Positions 32,827 through 45,970 are shown, counted from the first letter of the stretch. The stretch is DNA of 64,000 bases from Apostichopus japonicus (GCF_037975245.1 NC_092575.1:2237001-2301000), one strand, 5' to 3'. A program made the numbers and translations. Notes: a model not told the origin generated them from the letters alone.

Positions 32827-35800
32827 ATGGAGTGCATCAGAAAAGCAACTGTTTCACGTTCAATTTACTCTAGTTTTGCTGTTGTTATTTGTGGTAAGAA
32901 TTGGAATTAATCTATTAAATACTGTCCAACTTTTTCCTAACGTTAGTGCTATTTAAGCCAAGCCTAACGTTACATTGACTGAGCCAACAGTACTGTCAGT
33001 AGTAGTAGCTTATGCCTAGTAAAGTATTATTATTATTGTTGAGTTAGTGTACAGTGTTACAGTACCACGTCACTAGTACCAGCCTTTAGGCTACCGTGGC
33101 GTTTTGGTTGTGTAAGAAACTAACATTTGCACCATTGGTTCGGATAGAATAAAAATATGACATGTCATTGATATGAAAGTATCATGAGTAAAAGACGAAG
33201 ACAGTTTTGATAATACAAATTCTGAGAACACGATGGCTGCCATCGTTCAGGCAGCTTATGCATGTATGTAGCCTAACTGTTGTTACTGTTAGGAGTAGCC
33301 TCGGCCTACCCTATAACTTAGTGTCGGTGTTACTGTAACTTGTAAGGTTGATCAGGTGACATTACTACTTAGTAAAAGGTTACATCGAAGCTTAGGACCC
33401 AATGCATACAATGTACATTTAAATGTGATATCTGTTTGTAAAATATTTCGTCATATTTCTATGATCTTAGGTAGTATGGGCATGGGCTGCTGGATTTAGT
33501 GAGTCTTAATGAAGTGGTGTGTCTTACGCTGCTGGTATTACTATTAGATGAGTTTAACCTACCTTTGAGTGACATACTGATGCATCAATTCTTCAGTAGG
33601 CCACTCAATGAAAGGCCTTTCTAAATGACACGGGTTCTAGAATCTCCCATTTGAACTTATTGTAGCATGGTGGGCTCATATATAATTGATGCACTTGAGA
33701 ATTTGATCAACGAAGTTTTATCAAGGAAAAATCCAAATCACTCAACTGTATGCGTTTTTCATATGTGTAGTTCCTCATTAATGTGGTGATCTCAAAATAT
33801 TTATCGTTCTGTGCCTACGCAATGTACAATTGAGCAGAATTTGACCACAAAATGTCTCCAAGTTCTTTCATTCCCCAAAATTGACACATTGATCGATAAG
33901 CTTACTGTAACTTTGTGTAAGTATACATCCATTGCTGTTTGCTATGCTCTGAGCCTCTAAGCTCAGACAGCACAGGTCCCAGAGAGTAGTGGTATCATGG
34001 AAGATTTCCAAATGCTCAAAATATGTGCAGACTGGGAGGGGGGGTGTGAAGTGTTTCAAACAAACACAATTTGATCAGCACATAGCTGAAATGGATTCAA
34101 ACTTATGAAATAGGTAACTCTGCTAAAAGTTTAGGTTGCCTGCTGTATAGTTGCTAGTAATATTTGAAGGTGTGTCAATTATGAAGACCTGTGAGTCAAT
34201 TATGAAGCCTTTGCTGTACATGTTAGAACAATGACGAAAGAACAATGAAGACAAGAGAAATAAAGGCAAATTCTGTATATATTTAAACTTCCCTTTGTTT
34301 TCAATGCCATGGATTTAGTAATGATGACCACTACTATCATTCACTAATGAAAACCACAATTTTGTGCCCATGAATGGAGTAAAAAGTATAAAACAGTAAT
34401 AAACTGATCATTGAGGTCATCATCAATATTAGCTTTAAAAGCTAAATTGTTGATTTTAACATCAATTGTGATTCTTTAGGCCATAGCTTAAAATTGGAAT
34501 CAGTGTTTATTTGGGACCTGCATAAATTGCCACGAATGAATCACACATTACTGTTAATGCCTGATCAAGTTGTTAATATGACTGACTTCCAAAAACCCAA
34601 GATTACAGCATAAGTTTTCAAATCTTTCAAACTCATTAGCTCTGCTGTTTAGTAATCAATGAATATTCAGAACTATTCTCATTGAGAGATTTGTATTTGC
34701 TAAGTTCTTAAATCATTGTCTGTGAATCATTTGGAATTCAAAACCTCCAGGTGTAGTTATTCATGAACCTTTGTTTTTTTCTTCTTTTAAGGGCATTTGT
34801 CTACAATATCAGTATGTGTTGTATATATTTTAACATGCACTTAACTTTGTTTCTTTCCTTTAGCAACATCTTTCATCCATGCAGTCCATGGGAATCCGAG
34901 CAGTATCAGAGATGCCTTCACACAAGATGGTAATTGTAAGTTTTCATATGAAACCACAGCGTTTGTTAGTTTTCAATGAAAGTTGAAACCACGGCTCAGG
35001 TTTCAACTCTCTTCCACAGGTGATATCATCATCACCATAAGGCATCCCTAGAAATTCAAAGTGGAAATATTTCCTATGCTTAAAGGCATTGAAGACTCGC
35101 CCCAAACTGCGTGCCGCGCTCTGAAAAGTTACCTTTCCGTTGCTTGCAAGTGAAGTTTTCTTCTTGTCGCTACAAAATGCAGACAGTAATGAAACGTGAT
35201 ACCTTGTTATCTTTTATCTAGACCTGAGATGTCCATCGCTGCTATGTACACTGTGTTGTGAGTATTGACCGCAGCTGTATGTACTGACTGTACACTAGTC
35301 TCTAATTACCGATGGTAGCAAGCTGTGTGTATATTTTCTGGGATCCATGGTGGTGTCTAACACTTCTGTTACACCTCATTCGAAACTAAGTCAGATTACC
35401 GGCATGAGACGTTTCTTTGTGCGCAAGTCTTCACACCCTTTAATACTGAACAGTTTTCAGCCTGTTATCTTAAGAGCGAAACATGGTTTATCCAGATATA
35501 GACCTAAGGACGGGATGTTGTATTTCTCACAAACAAACCCATTTCCTGGCCTGTATTTTGTTCACCTACCATCTGAAATGTCTGCTTATATTTGATTTTA
35601 TATTTTTATTTGATTACTAAACAATTTATTTTGCTTAAAGTACTGTCATATTGATTGAATCTTTTTCCAAGAAAAGTCTTCTTTTTTTTTGTCCCGTTCT
35701 TTGCAGTAATTTCATGCCCGGAGAATTGGGACTTGTTCATCCAAGATAAGATTTGCCTGAGCAGACCCAGTGAGGCAGAGGTCCAAACCCACGACGTGGC

Positions 35801-38800
35801 TCAGAAGATATGTCGGAGACAGGGCGGTTACCTAGCCACGGCCACCGATCCCCAGATTGAGTTCATCTCCCAGAACTACGCCGTCAACCCCAACCAGAAT
35901 CGAAGCGAGATGAATTTTTGGATGAACTACGTGATGATCCACAACAATAGGAATTCTTCGACTTGGAACGTCGCTCAAGAACCTGTCGATGAGCAACAGC
36001 CCGAGCAGCTTCCCTCTGGTCTCTTACCCACGTCCGTCCCCAAGAACCTGAGCGACAGTTCTGTGATCTGCCTGCAGCTTCTCTTCAAGTACAACCGCAA
36101 CAAAGTGGACAGGGAATGGAAACCCTCCAATTGTAACCAGAGGGTTCCGTATATGTGCGAAAAACGTGAGTCTCTGGCAGAGAGGAAAGAGCCTCTGGAA
36201 TTCTTTCCGTTGTGCCGTTCTCTTGGCATTTGGTCATTTGGGGAGGGGGCAGAGGATCCAGGCAAGCGAGTGGAAAATGTCCCAATCCTTTTCTACATTT
36301 TGTCCAGGTTAAAGTTCTTGTAAAATGCCGATGGGAGCAGAATCCTAATAGTTATGATAATATTTGTGTTCGGAGATTTCATCCAAATCTTTCTTTCTAA
36401 CGCAACACACTGGCAGCACACCAAAGGCTGTCTGACATAATCCTTATCGAGGCTGCATATTAATTTATTGTCAGATTAGGTATGTTCTGTTGTTTTTAAA
36501 ACTAGGAATAAAAGAACAATCGTTAGCTCTGCATAAAGATTTATGCAGCATCACAAAACAAAGTGTTGATTTTTTCACTGATGTAAAACATCTGTTTGCA
36601 ATTCAAACCGATTATTTGTTGCCCTGAAACGGTTGCTTACCCATTTCTCCATCAGTGTCACAATCACTCCCGTGCCCAGAATTTGAAGCGAGTCTGTACT
36701 CCACACTGGTACTCTATATCCAGTCTATATCCAGGGATGCCAGAATTCTGGCAATTGCCGGAATTCCAGCTTTTTCCAAATTTGGTTCCGGCTCCACACG
36801 ATCATTCCGTCTTAGTTGAAACAGGCATGAACTTTTCCCGCAAATTTCTAACTCTTATCCTAACACACTGTAGCATATGCAAATTGGAGCCTATACCGCA
36901 ATTTTTTCTCTGGATTTTCATACAGTCCCAACATTAGCTTAAATAGTCTTTGGGACATCCAAGTCCCCACAACTTTCAGACCCTAGGGGCAAACCCTGCT
37001 GCTATCCCTGTATATCGTGACAAGCTTCCCTCTTTTTCTTCTCATTCCCCCCAGCCGCCAGCGGGCATTGCATCGACCGATTGGGCAACATGGTAGCCGA
37101 AGGGGAGCAGTTTTCTCCCCGCAGTCGGAATGATCCGTGCATCCGTTGCCACTGCTACCAGGGGACGGCCAGCATCTGCAGCAGCGCTAGTTGCGGTAAG
37201 CCGATCTGCGACGCCTACATACCGGACGCCAACGAGTGTTGCAAATACGACTGCGTGGATAGCAATGGAAATATCTACATTCCTAAGAAAGATGGGGATG
37301 AATTACCTCCAGGTAGGTACAACTTTTGCTCACTTCCTTTAGAGCCATAGAGGGGGTGGTAGTAGGGCGGGGGAGGGGGGGCAGTGGAGAGAGTGCTCAC
37401 ATACTCAACAGAGGAAATGTACCTAATCTTTTAACAGTTAGAAATTTATTCTAGTAAAGAGAGAAAATTGATTCGTTCATGTAATAGTATTTCACTTTGA
37501 TTTCATATTTTTTCTCAGTTTACTTGGGTGATAGCATGCGCTGGGTGTTAACGATGATTACATCCTTTCTGCTACTCGGCATGATGCTGTTCATGGTTTA
37601 TCGCATGAGGCAAAAGAGACTGGCTTACCTTCGTTACCGTAAGTAATTAAGGTCAGGATTTCAATATGTCACATTTCGGTACTACCCAAAATTAAGTACA
37701 GAATAGGGTTGATGTCGTTCATGGTTTACTGACATATCAGGCAGAAGAGACTGGCTTTCCTCCGTAACGGTAAAATTTAATTTGCATATTGATACCGATT
37801 GGGGGGGGGACATGTAACATTTTGGTACTACCCAGATTAAGTGAAGAATAGGTTTAAGTTGTCCATGGTTAATGGTACGAGGCTAAAGAGACGTACCTTT
37901 TATTAACTGTAAATATTTGCACCTAATGTCGATAATAGCATTTTGTTACTACCGAAGTAGGGTGAAGTGGAAATAAAGAAGGCTCTCCATGAGTGGAGGG
38001 TAAGGGAAAAGAATTCCTTGCTCCTTGTATGGAGAGGCATGGACATATCCTGTATGAAGAGCTCTGTGATTTATGAGAAAGTTATTTCAACGACTGAACA
38101 AACAGTCGAAAGTGTTGTAAAATATCCGTTTTCTGTTCGTGCATGCACATTTTCATACTGACCGTGAAAAGCATCTGTATGGCACGTGGAATCTTGTTTT
38201 GAGGAGGCGCAGGTTAAATTGGTATAAAGCAGATGTGATCATTGGTTTGAAAGTCAAATTTTGATGTACGTATGAAGTTTTTTCTATATCATCTGCCTAC
38301 ATCCTCTCTCTCTCTTACTTATTCATTCGGATCAGGCGTGAGGCAGCTTCAGGAATCACAGATGGACTTTGAGCCCGGCTCTGGGCCGCCAGTACCTTCT
38401 GTCGACGATCTGGATGGGGGCTTCTTTAGGGAACCCCCTCCTCCTTACTCGTAAGTAAACAAAGACGATTGCAGAACTGTTTCTGGAGTTGATGTCATTC
38501 CTCGTAAACATTGTTTGATTAAATTATTTGACGCTCAAACTTTCCAGATTGCCAGAGAACCAAGTTTGTATGACAATCCAGTTGTTGCTAGCCTTGCTTT
38601 TATACTTAGCCAATGTGACATAGCCGAGTTGCCGTGTGACATAGCCGAGTTGCCGCACGTGACCTGAACATATATTTCTTGAAACGGTGGGGGGGGGGGA
38701 GTGGAGGGTTCCCAACTTCACCACAAATGAAATAACCCTCTGTCATCCCCTGTTACATAACTTTTTTCAATTGACAAATAAATGCTGATAAAGTGTCACA

Positions 38801-41109
38801 ATTTTGGACTAAAGGGTTATACATCCTGTATGCTTCCACAACTTTGTCGACTCTGAGGCAAACATGTCAAATGTCGAATCAATCAAAACGTGAAAGAAAG
38901 CATCTGCCACATCTCGACAACTTTCTGAAGTAACTTGCCCTGCGTGGCAGGAGTTGCGTCGTCTGTCGGTTTGTCCGGTTGGGTGAGGTGACTGAGGTCG
39001 TAGTGTGAGTAGGAGATAAAACCCTCAGTTTCCCTTTTAGTTTGCTGTTGTGAGCTTAACGAGACAGATATTCATAATGCATGTTGAAGTTTTCAAAGTT
39101 TGACAGTAAAAAATGGATGTAGTCAATAAAAGTTACAGCTTAACGAGACATATCCATAATGCATGTTGAAGTTTTCGACAATACCAAATGCCGCCTCTGT
39201 TCACAATAATAACTCTGTTTAGGCTCACCTTGGAGATACCTAAAGAAATTGCACAAAAGGGGATACTGGTCAGGAGACTTCACCTCCGAAACGACAACCA
39301 GTTGTGATATCACAGAATGTGATATCACAAAATAGACCTTGTATTTTTCAAACCATAACCCTCCAACAGAACAGGAAATTGTTTTTCTTAGAGTTTTGCA
39401 GATTCAAGTTTTCGTCAGACGCATCTTTATCATATAATGTAAAGATGATGCTACGATTTGCTTCCACCCTCCCCTACCCCTCCCTCTACCCCCACCCTAT
39501 TTAAGCTCTACCTTTGTTTCGGTACATTTTAATGTTTCGTCCATATTCCATCAGCCATATTCCTGAGTACTCCACTGCATGCAAATTAGAGCTTAAATAT
39601 ATTTTCCCAAAGGTTTATTTTTCAACTTTACAACATTCCTCACTCTTGCTCATATTTGTTTTGTTTTTAAAGGTTTTTCAACGACGATCCCCTTCACAAG
39701 GATTCTCCGCCCCCCTACCAGCATCATTGCAACAACCAATCACGCAGACTCATGTTGGATCGGTCGAGTCGTCGTAGCGATGAGGTTTCTCTGCTTCGTC
39801 ATTCTGCTACCGGGTCTGTGCCTGCTTCACCGGCTTCAGATCAAGGTGAGTGACGTATAGAGTCACGGTCGGATTAGGCGTGAGTCGTAATTATCCTGGG
39901 GGAAAACTGACTTGTGAGACTAATGTATATATAGTACTGCCTGAGTTAGTCCATGACTTATATCCATATTAGTACATTCATACATTTGTATATTCAAGAA
40001 AACAGACCAGAAACTGACTAATGAGATTAATATATATAGTCCTGCCTGAGTTAGTCCATAGTACATATCCATATTAGTACATTCGTACAAGAAAACAGAC
40101 CGGAAACTGACTAATGAGATTAATATATATAGTCCTGCCTGAGTTAGTCCATAGTACATATCCATATTAGTACATTCGTACAAGAAAACAGACCGGAAAC
40201 TGACTAATGAGATTAATATATAGTCCTGCCTGAGTTAGTCCATAGTACATATCCATATTAGTACATTCGTACAAGAAAACAGACCGGAAACTGACTAATG
40301 AGATTAATATATATATAGTCCTGCCTGAGTTAGTCCATAGTACATATCCATATTAGTACATTCGTACAAGAAAACAGACCGGAAACTGACTAATGAGATT
40401 AATATGTATAGTCCTGCCTGAGTTAGTCCATAATATATATCCATAACAGATATCCATGTTAGTACATTAGTACCAATCAGATGTGATGATCTTGCTTTGA
40501 TTAGAAAATGAGATGTTATCATCACATTAGACTCGAAAATGTGAGGAGCGTTTCACCTTCTACCATATAGAAAGAAGGGATGGTGGGGGGGGGGGGATTT
40601 ATTGTACAATTAGTTTTAGAAAAGGTCAAGAAAGTGTTCTCCAGGACCAAATTTGAGCCGTGACCTTGTGTCACCAATTTTTGTTGTTGTCTGATCAGAC
40701 AAGTTGGCTGAGAACCCTTTGCACCCTTTTTTTGCTGGCCTTGGAAAAGGATGTGGGTATAGGGGGAGTGGGTGGGGGGTGGTGCAGTGGGTATGTTGCT
40801 TGTCAGTATCTTGTATAAAGTGTAACCTGGGATCACATTTCCATTTGATTTGATTTGAACCACGTCCTTACGATATCACACTCTCTGTCTCTTGCAGCCT
40901 CCGCATCGGTGTTTATAACTCCCACGGAGACTCCGAACAACACCTCTCCAGATGATAACCTACCCCTGACAGCTGCTCACGCTTCCTGTGTATCTGCCGC
41001 CACCACTCCCGTCGAATCCGCCACGAGTACGCCGCTCAACGCAAACACCAGCATGACTTCCTTTCTCGGTGACCCGATGACCTCCCCGGGCAGAAATACG
41101 GCAGTATAG
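32827..41109 (+). CDS. DGCR2: DGCR2/IDD-like C-type lectin and VWC receptor
   Basis: Eight exons give 491 residues: 32827-32893, 34864-34935, 35707-36165, 37055-37312, 37519-37638, 38336-38450, 39673-39845, 40898-41109; every junction keeps frame. Exon 1 looks like a signal peptide. Exon 3 is a C-type lectin-like domain (SCPENW, ICRRQGGYLAT, VICLQLLF, NCNQRVPYMCEKR), exon 4 a von Willebrand C module (DPCIRCHCYQGT, CCKYDCVDSNGN). Exon 5 has one membrane segment (VLTMITSFLLLGMMLFMVY) and a basic stop-transfer. The tail has two PPxY WW-binding motifs (EPPPPYS, KDSPPPYQ) and ends NTAV, a class I PDZ-type terminus. Domain order and tail match DGCR2 (vertebrate protein ~550 residues), a single-pass membrane protein of uncertain ligand. 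The LDL-receptor A module at the vertebrate N-terminus is not encoded by the exons found. Intron 2 holds a MITE and intron 7 a 93-bp minisatellite. Confidence 0.9.
35080..35443 (-). mobile_element. TTAA-flanked MITE, complete copy C
   Basis: The ~364-bp element is bounded by TTAA at both ends; inner ends read AGGCATTGAAGACTCGCCCC and, inverted from the right, AGGGTGTGAAGACTTGCGC, a terminal inverted repeat of about 25 bp with mismatches. It is the inverted form of the copy at 59168-59543. It sits in intron 2 of the DGCR2-like gene. A frame beginning at 35347 crosses its right end and is not a gene. Confidence 0.85.
39895..40470. repeat. ~93-bp minisatellite in DGCR2-like intron 7
   Basis: Five to six tandem units, spaced 91-95 bp (first spacing about 108 bp), each containing TGACTAATGAGATTAATATA, CCTGCCTGAGTTAGTCCATA and GTACATTCGTACAAGAAAAC. 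Minus-strand frames across it repeat the same peptide and are artefacts. Confidence 0.92.
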
Positions 41110-44000
41110 TGAAACAGAGAGACATTCAGCCGCTTATCGAGCTGGCTAGGGAGTTCCCTGGTGTTAGGTCCGGGCATACTCGGAATACTTCAGTATCGTT
41201 CCAGCTTTTGCCCTCGGCTAACGATGGAGTACTCTCGGGGAGGAGTACTCCCAGAATGTACGTACCATAGCTCTGTTTACTTAAAGCCCATAGTTACCTC
41301 ATCGACCATGGCGCTGAACAAAGGGACTTATTTCGGTGAGGGTTAACCCTGATAAAGAAGAGGTACCCAGAACAGATACTACCACAACTGTAGCATTTTG
41401 TTTTCACGCTTTTGAACATCCTGCGATGCATGGGAGAACTCTATTGGTACTTAGATATCGTATCATGGATCTATGGAGCATATTCGACAGAATGTTCTAA
41501 CAATGTAGTAGTGTTACGCAAAACTTTCAGTTGCCCACACAGAGTTGTAGTACCCCATGAGAATTCACAGAAGAGAGTGCCGTTGGTTTTGTGGAGTGAA
41601 ATCTACAGATATCCTTTAACATTCTGGCTTTGCTCAAGCTAACAGACAGCTGGCCGGTACTGACGGAAATATTACATCGCCCGTCCACGGAGTCAAAGCC
41701 ACGGTCATGATAGGCACACTAAGACGGGTTACATGTCTTGTAAGCAAACTCTGATAGAACTCGCAGAAGACTGTTGAGTAACCGCAGTGTACTCAGAAAG
41801 AGTACCCAGAAGAATGTGGGCCTTTTTCTCTTTCTTTTTCAATAAGCTCTTCACCCTCCCCCCCCCCCCCCCCCCAATTTGAGCATGCTAAACCTTGCTA
41901 CAAATTTTCAAAACTGTCTGCCGGGAGGTTCTTCGATCCAGATTGAATGTTCCGTGAGATGGTCAAATGTCAAGTGGAAGTTCAAAAAGGCTGTCATTTA
42001 TTCTGGCCAATTTTTTAGCACATTCTGGCATTTTTCGGTGAAGGGTGTATGATCATAAATTCCCCCCCCCCCCCCCCACTGTTACAAAAACAAACAGCCG
42101 AATAGGAAAGCAGGAGATAGGATTAACCAACAAAGTTAAATGCAGGCTAGTTAGCTACATGGTTAACCTGTGTGTTACGTACTGGAAAGCTGCAGGATTA
42201 TTGCATGGTAAACTGTAGAGTAAATTAAATATGGAAACAGGCTGCTTGGAAGGCTAACTAGCAGTTTAGTGACAGATTCCCTTAGGTTCTTGTAGGTATG
42301 TGAAATTGGTCACAATTATAGTTATTATTATTTTTTGTTTTTTCCCCCCAGCAAGGCTGTTATCAATTTAATTGCACATATAATTCTGTACAATTGAAAA
42401 TGACTGCGATGATCAATTTCATGTCTATAAATATCTCATTTGTGTATGTTAGTCATGTGTTAATATACTACAATATTATATAACCTCTGTATTATATCAA
42501 AGTAAAAAATGTGAATAAAATAGTGGAACTAACAAGTAATAAAATGTATAAGAAACAGAGCAGGAGGGGGGGGGGTGGGGAAGTGTCCTGGCAAATTATA
42601 AAGAAGACTCCACCGGAGTTCTTTTTAAGGTCAGTAGTCTTACACAAAACATTGTTTTTGGAAGTGGTTGATGGGTAAGGGAAGGAGGGAGTAGGGGGGG
42701 TGCTGTTTATCTGAATTTGAGGAGAGATATGTCGGTTTAAAATGAATTATCAGGTTTAAGCAACAACCAGTGGAGAGGTTGCTTGGACAAGTCACTGATA
42801 TTAGGTACATCAAAGAGGAGTGTTGTAGGGAAGTTATATCCTTCCCTTATTATTTTCCATCTTAGTGAATTGATTTAATCATGAACTAATTGCTACAGCG
42901 CCCTCATTTTAAATGTTAATATTACAAGTACGTCAATTTTGTTGACCAAAGATTCAAATTGGATTCCGTCTTCTGACAGATCATAACATGATCATCCATC
43001 CAGGAAAGTAATCTTCATAAGGGTTGTGTATTGGGGGGGTGGGTCGGTCAGGGGGGGGTGGGTTGGGGTGTGGGCTGCGATGCAACCAATAAAAGGTCTT
43101 CGTTAATTACTTCCATCAGTTAACATCAGCGATTATGTTGCAAAAACTTTTATTTTAAAAGAGAAAATTAAGATGATGTACATTAAACAAAAATTTTTTT
43201 TTTATCAGATATCAGTATCACATGTTTGACCATATCGTTTCAACATCTAAACCTCCATGTTTAAAAATCGTTGTTTGGGTATCCACAATGAATCAACATC
43301 TGGTTTATCGTTCTTATATGTACTGCTGTATGTCATACTGGTAAGTTACTAGATTGAATCCTCACCCCCCCCCCTCCGCCCGCCACCCACCCCATCCCCA
43401 GGCCCTTGCTTCCTCCCATCTAACTCAACCCTCATATTTAGTGGGTATCATTCCATGCGAGAGATAATACTGATCCTTCCTATTTGGGTCAATGTAGGAT
43501 TTCAACGACACCATGTCCATCGTTTTGTAAAGTGAGGCGGGTGGGGTTAGGGGTGGAAGGTAGGAAAGCGATTGGGAGGCAGATCTTGACATTCATACAG
43601 TATAGCCTTGGAAGTCAGGCCAAAGGTATTTGAGGAAATTAAGGTTTAGCGTATTGTTGTAAGCTAGAATTGGTTGAAGATAAGGCGGGACCTGCTTGAA
43701 AATCATATTTGTGTATCAATTAGTTATTACAGTACCTCTACTGATAGGACCCCTCTAAGAAATTCCCACCCCCTCTCCCCTTATTCCGTGTTGGTCACAA
43801 TTGTAGTTAAAAGGTTGCGCCTTCTTGGTGCAGGTATCTTAGCTGATGCATGTAATTATCTTTCCTAGTTATAAATTGAATGTGGACCTCTTGTGAGAGT
43901 GAGAATGAAATTTGGTGTAACTTGCCCTCCTGCCACCCCCCCCCCCCCTTTCTGCAATTTACATTTAGCAAATAATTGTAATATTTAAGTACAGCATGTA
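41110..44000. other. DGCR2-like 3' UTR and downstream intergenic sequence
   Basis: Follows the TAG stop. Candidate polyadenylation signals AATAAA occur at 42514-42519 and about 42538-42543, implying a 3' UTR of roughly 1.4 kb if used. The rest is AT-rich with poly-C and poly-G tracts (41858-41875, 42062-42078, 43935-43950). No further gene is visible. Confidence 0.5.
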
Positions 44001-44394
44001 AATAAAATATGTTTTCTCAATTTTGTGTGTTTGGCTGGTGCATACGTGTATTTATTTCCCCCTTTTTTGTTTCCTTTCCTTTTTCTCTTCCCTATCTTCT
44101 GTCATCTCTCTCATCTCTCTCCTCTCTCTCCTCACATCTCTTCACATCTCTCATCTCTCTCCTCTGTCATCTCTCTCCTCTGTCATATCTCCTCTGTCAT
44201 CTCTCCTCTGTCATCTCTCCTCTGTCATCTCTCTCCTCTCTCTCTCCTCTCTCTCTCCTCTCTCATATCTCTCATCTCTCTCATCTCTCTCCTCTCAACT
44301 CTCTCCCCTCTCTCCTCTCTCATCTCTCATCTCTCTCCTCTCAACTCTCTCCCCTCTCTCCTCTCTCATCTCTTATCTCTCTCCTCTCTCTCAT

Positions 44395-44725
44395 CTCTCT
44401 CCCTTCATCTCTCTCCCTTCATCTCTCTCCCTTCATCTCTCTCCCTTCATCTCTCTCCCTTCATCTCTCTCCCTTCATCTCTCTCCCTTCATCTCTCTCC
44501 CTTCATCTCTCTCCCTTCATCTCTCTCCCTTCATCTCTCTCCCTTCATCTCTCTCCCTTCATCTCTCTCCCTTCATCTCTCTCCCTTCATCTCTCTCCCT
44601 TCATCTCTCTCCCTTCATCTCTCTCCCTTCATCTCTCTCCCTTCATCTCTCTCCCTTCATCTCTCTCCCTTCATCTCTCTCCCTTCATCTCTCTCCCTTC
44701 ATCTCTCTCCCTTCATCTCTCTCCC
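44395..44725. repeat. 14-bp pyrimidine satellite (TCTCTCCCTTCATC)n
   Basis: About 24 nearly perfect copies, preceded from 44096 by a longer, less regular CTCTCTCCTCTCTCAT pyrimidine tract. One strand is almost pure pyrimidine for about 650 bp. All three plus frames stay open because the unit has no stop, giving misleading Ser/Leu/Pro frames. Confidence 0.95.
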
Positions 44726-44794
44726 TCTCCTCATTACTTTCCCTCCCTCAATTTCTTTTCTTTTCCTCTTTGAGGAATTTAAAAGAAAAGCAGA

Positions 44795-44866
44795 GGTTGG
44801 AATTGAACCAGGGATCTTGTGCTGCAAAAACCATGTTTCTACCACTATTCCATTAGATAGGTGACC
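44795..44866 (-). other. tRNA-like sequence
   Basis: On the minus strand it contains TAATGGAATAGTGGTAGAAA (A-box-like) and GATCCCTGGTTCAATTCCAA (B-box). Spacing is close to a tRNA but the D- and anticodon stems do not pair well. Probably a pseudogene or SINE head. Confidence 0.55.
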
Positions 44867-45044
44867 GCCAATAAGAGCTTTTCAAATATTTAAAGATCCA
44901 GTTGTTTGGACTTGGCCATTTTATAAAACTTTTTCTCCACTGATCCTTGTCAGGGAGGGGGAGTCTGCGCAACCCATTCGGCCGTGTGGAACCTTGTCAG
45001 ATAGAGGGGTGCCGGCGAACTCCTGCCAGCGAGCTCCTTTTACC

Positions 45045-45135
45045 AGATTCCCTCACCCGGGTTTCGAACCGACTTACTGGGAATGTCCAATCGCTCGCAA
45101 ACGACGGACCTACCCACTACACCATTTCGGTTCCC
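45045..45135 (-). other. tRNA-like sequence
   Basis: On the minus strand it has AATGGTGTAGTGGGTAGGTC as an A-box-like block and TCGGTTCGAAACCCGGGTGA as a B-box block. It is longer than a standard tRNA between the boxes and is probably non-functional or tRNA-derived. Confidence 0.55.
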
Positions 45136-45185
45136 TCTTAATAAACTTCGTTTCTTATATTTATACTTCCACCTACCCCAGAGAA

Positions 45186-45970
45186 AAGAAAATTAAAAGG
45201 CTCTACTGGGACTCGAACCGGAGACCTGGAGATTGACAGTCTGTCTCAATTACAGAGCACTACCAACTGCGCCACTGTGACTGTTGAGAAATAATGCTCG
45301 TTTCTAATATTTCAACTTCACAACGGAAGAAGGAAAAGATAAAAAAAAATTAAAATGTTCTGTCTGGGGATTGAACTCAGGACTTTGAGTTTATCTGTCT
45401 CTCACAGTTACAAAGCACTACCAACTGCGCCACTAGAACTGTTGAGAATTAATGCTCGTTTCTAATATTTCAACTTCACAACGGAAGAAGAAAAAGATAA
45501 AAAAAAATTAAAATGTTCTGTCTGGGAATTGAACTCAGGACATTGAGTTTGTCTGTCTCTCTCAGTTACAGAGCACTACCAACTGCACCACTGTAACTTA
45601 TGAGAAATAATGCTCGTTTCTAATATTTCAACTTCACAATGGAAGAAGGAAAAGATCAGAAAATTAAAATGCTCTGTCTGGGGATTGACCTCGGGACTTT
45701 GAGTTTGTCTGTCTCTCTCAGTTACAGGGCACTACCAACTGCGCCACTGTAACTGTTGAGAAATAATGCTCGTTTCTAATATTTCAACTTCACAATGGAA
45801 GAAGGAAAAGATCAGAAAATTCAAATGCTCAGTCTTGTGTTTGAACCGTCAACAAGGAGTTTGTCTGACTCTCTCCAGTCCAGAGCACTAACTACTGCGC
45901 CACTGTAACTGATGAGAAATAGTGCTCGTTTCTAATATTTCAACTTCAGAGTGGGAGGAGGATAAGGAGC
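45186..45970 (-). repeat. Five-unit tandem array of tRNA-like sequences (~157 bp period)
   Basis: Anchor points (GTTGAGAAATAATGCTCGTT type) fall at 45283, 45441, 45599, 45755 and 45911, a period of 156-158 bp. On the minus strand each unit has an A-box block CAGTGGCGCAGTTGGTAGTG or a variant and a B-box block. The first unit has intact GGTTCGAGTCC; the others are altered (GAGTTCAATCC, GAGTTCAATTC, GAGGTCAATCC, CGGTTCAAAC). A 5-bp anticodon-like stem TCTGT/ACAGA is seen in the first unit but the position before the anticodon is not T, so it is not a canonical tRNA. Confidence 0.8.

Noticed and set aside
35347-35595. 82-codon frame upstream of the lectin exon
   Set aside because: Its start lies inside the TTAA MITE and it lacks splice support into the DGCR2-like frame.
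44009-44864. Three overlapping long plus-strand frames rich in Ser, Leu, Pro and His
   Set aside because: They come from the stop-free 14-bp pyrimidine satellite; all three frames are open, which is the mark of a repeat and not a gene.
45188-45284. First array unit as a functional tRNA gene
   Set aside because: Although the A- and B-boxes and a 5-bp anticodon-like stem are visible, the T-stem does not pair and the base before the anticodon is not T.
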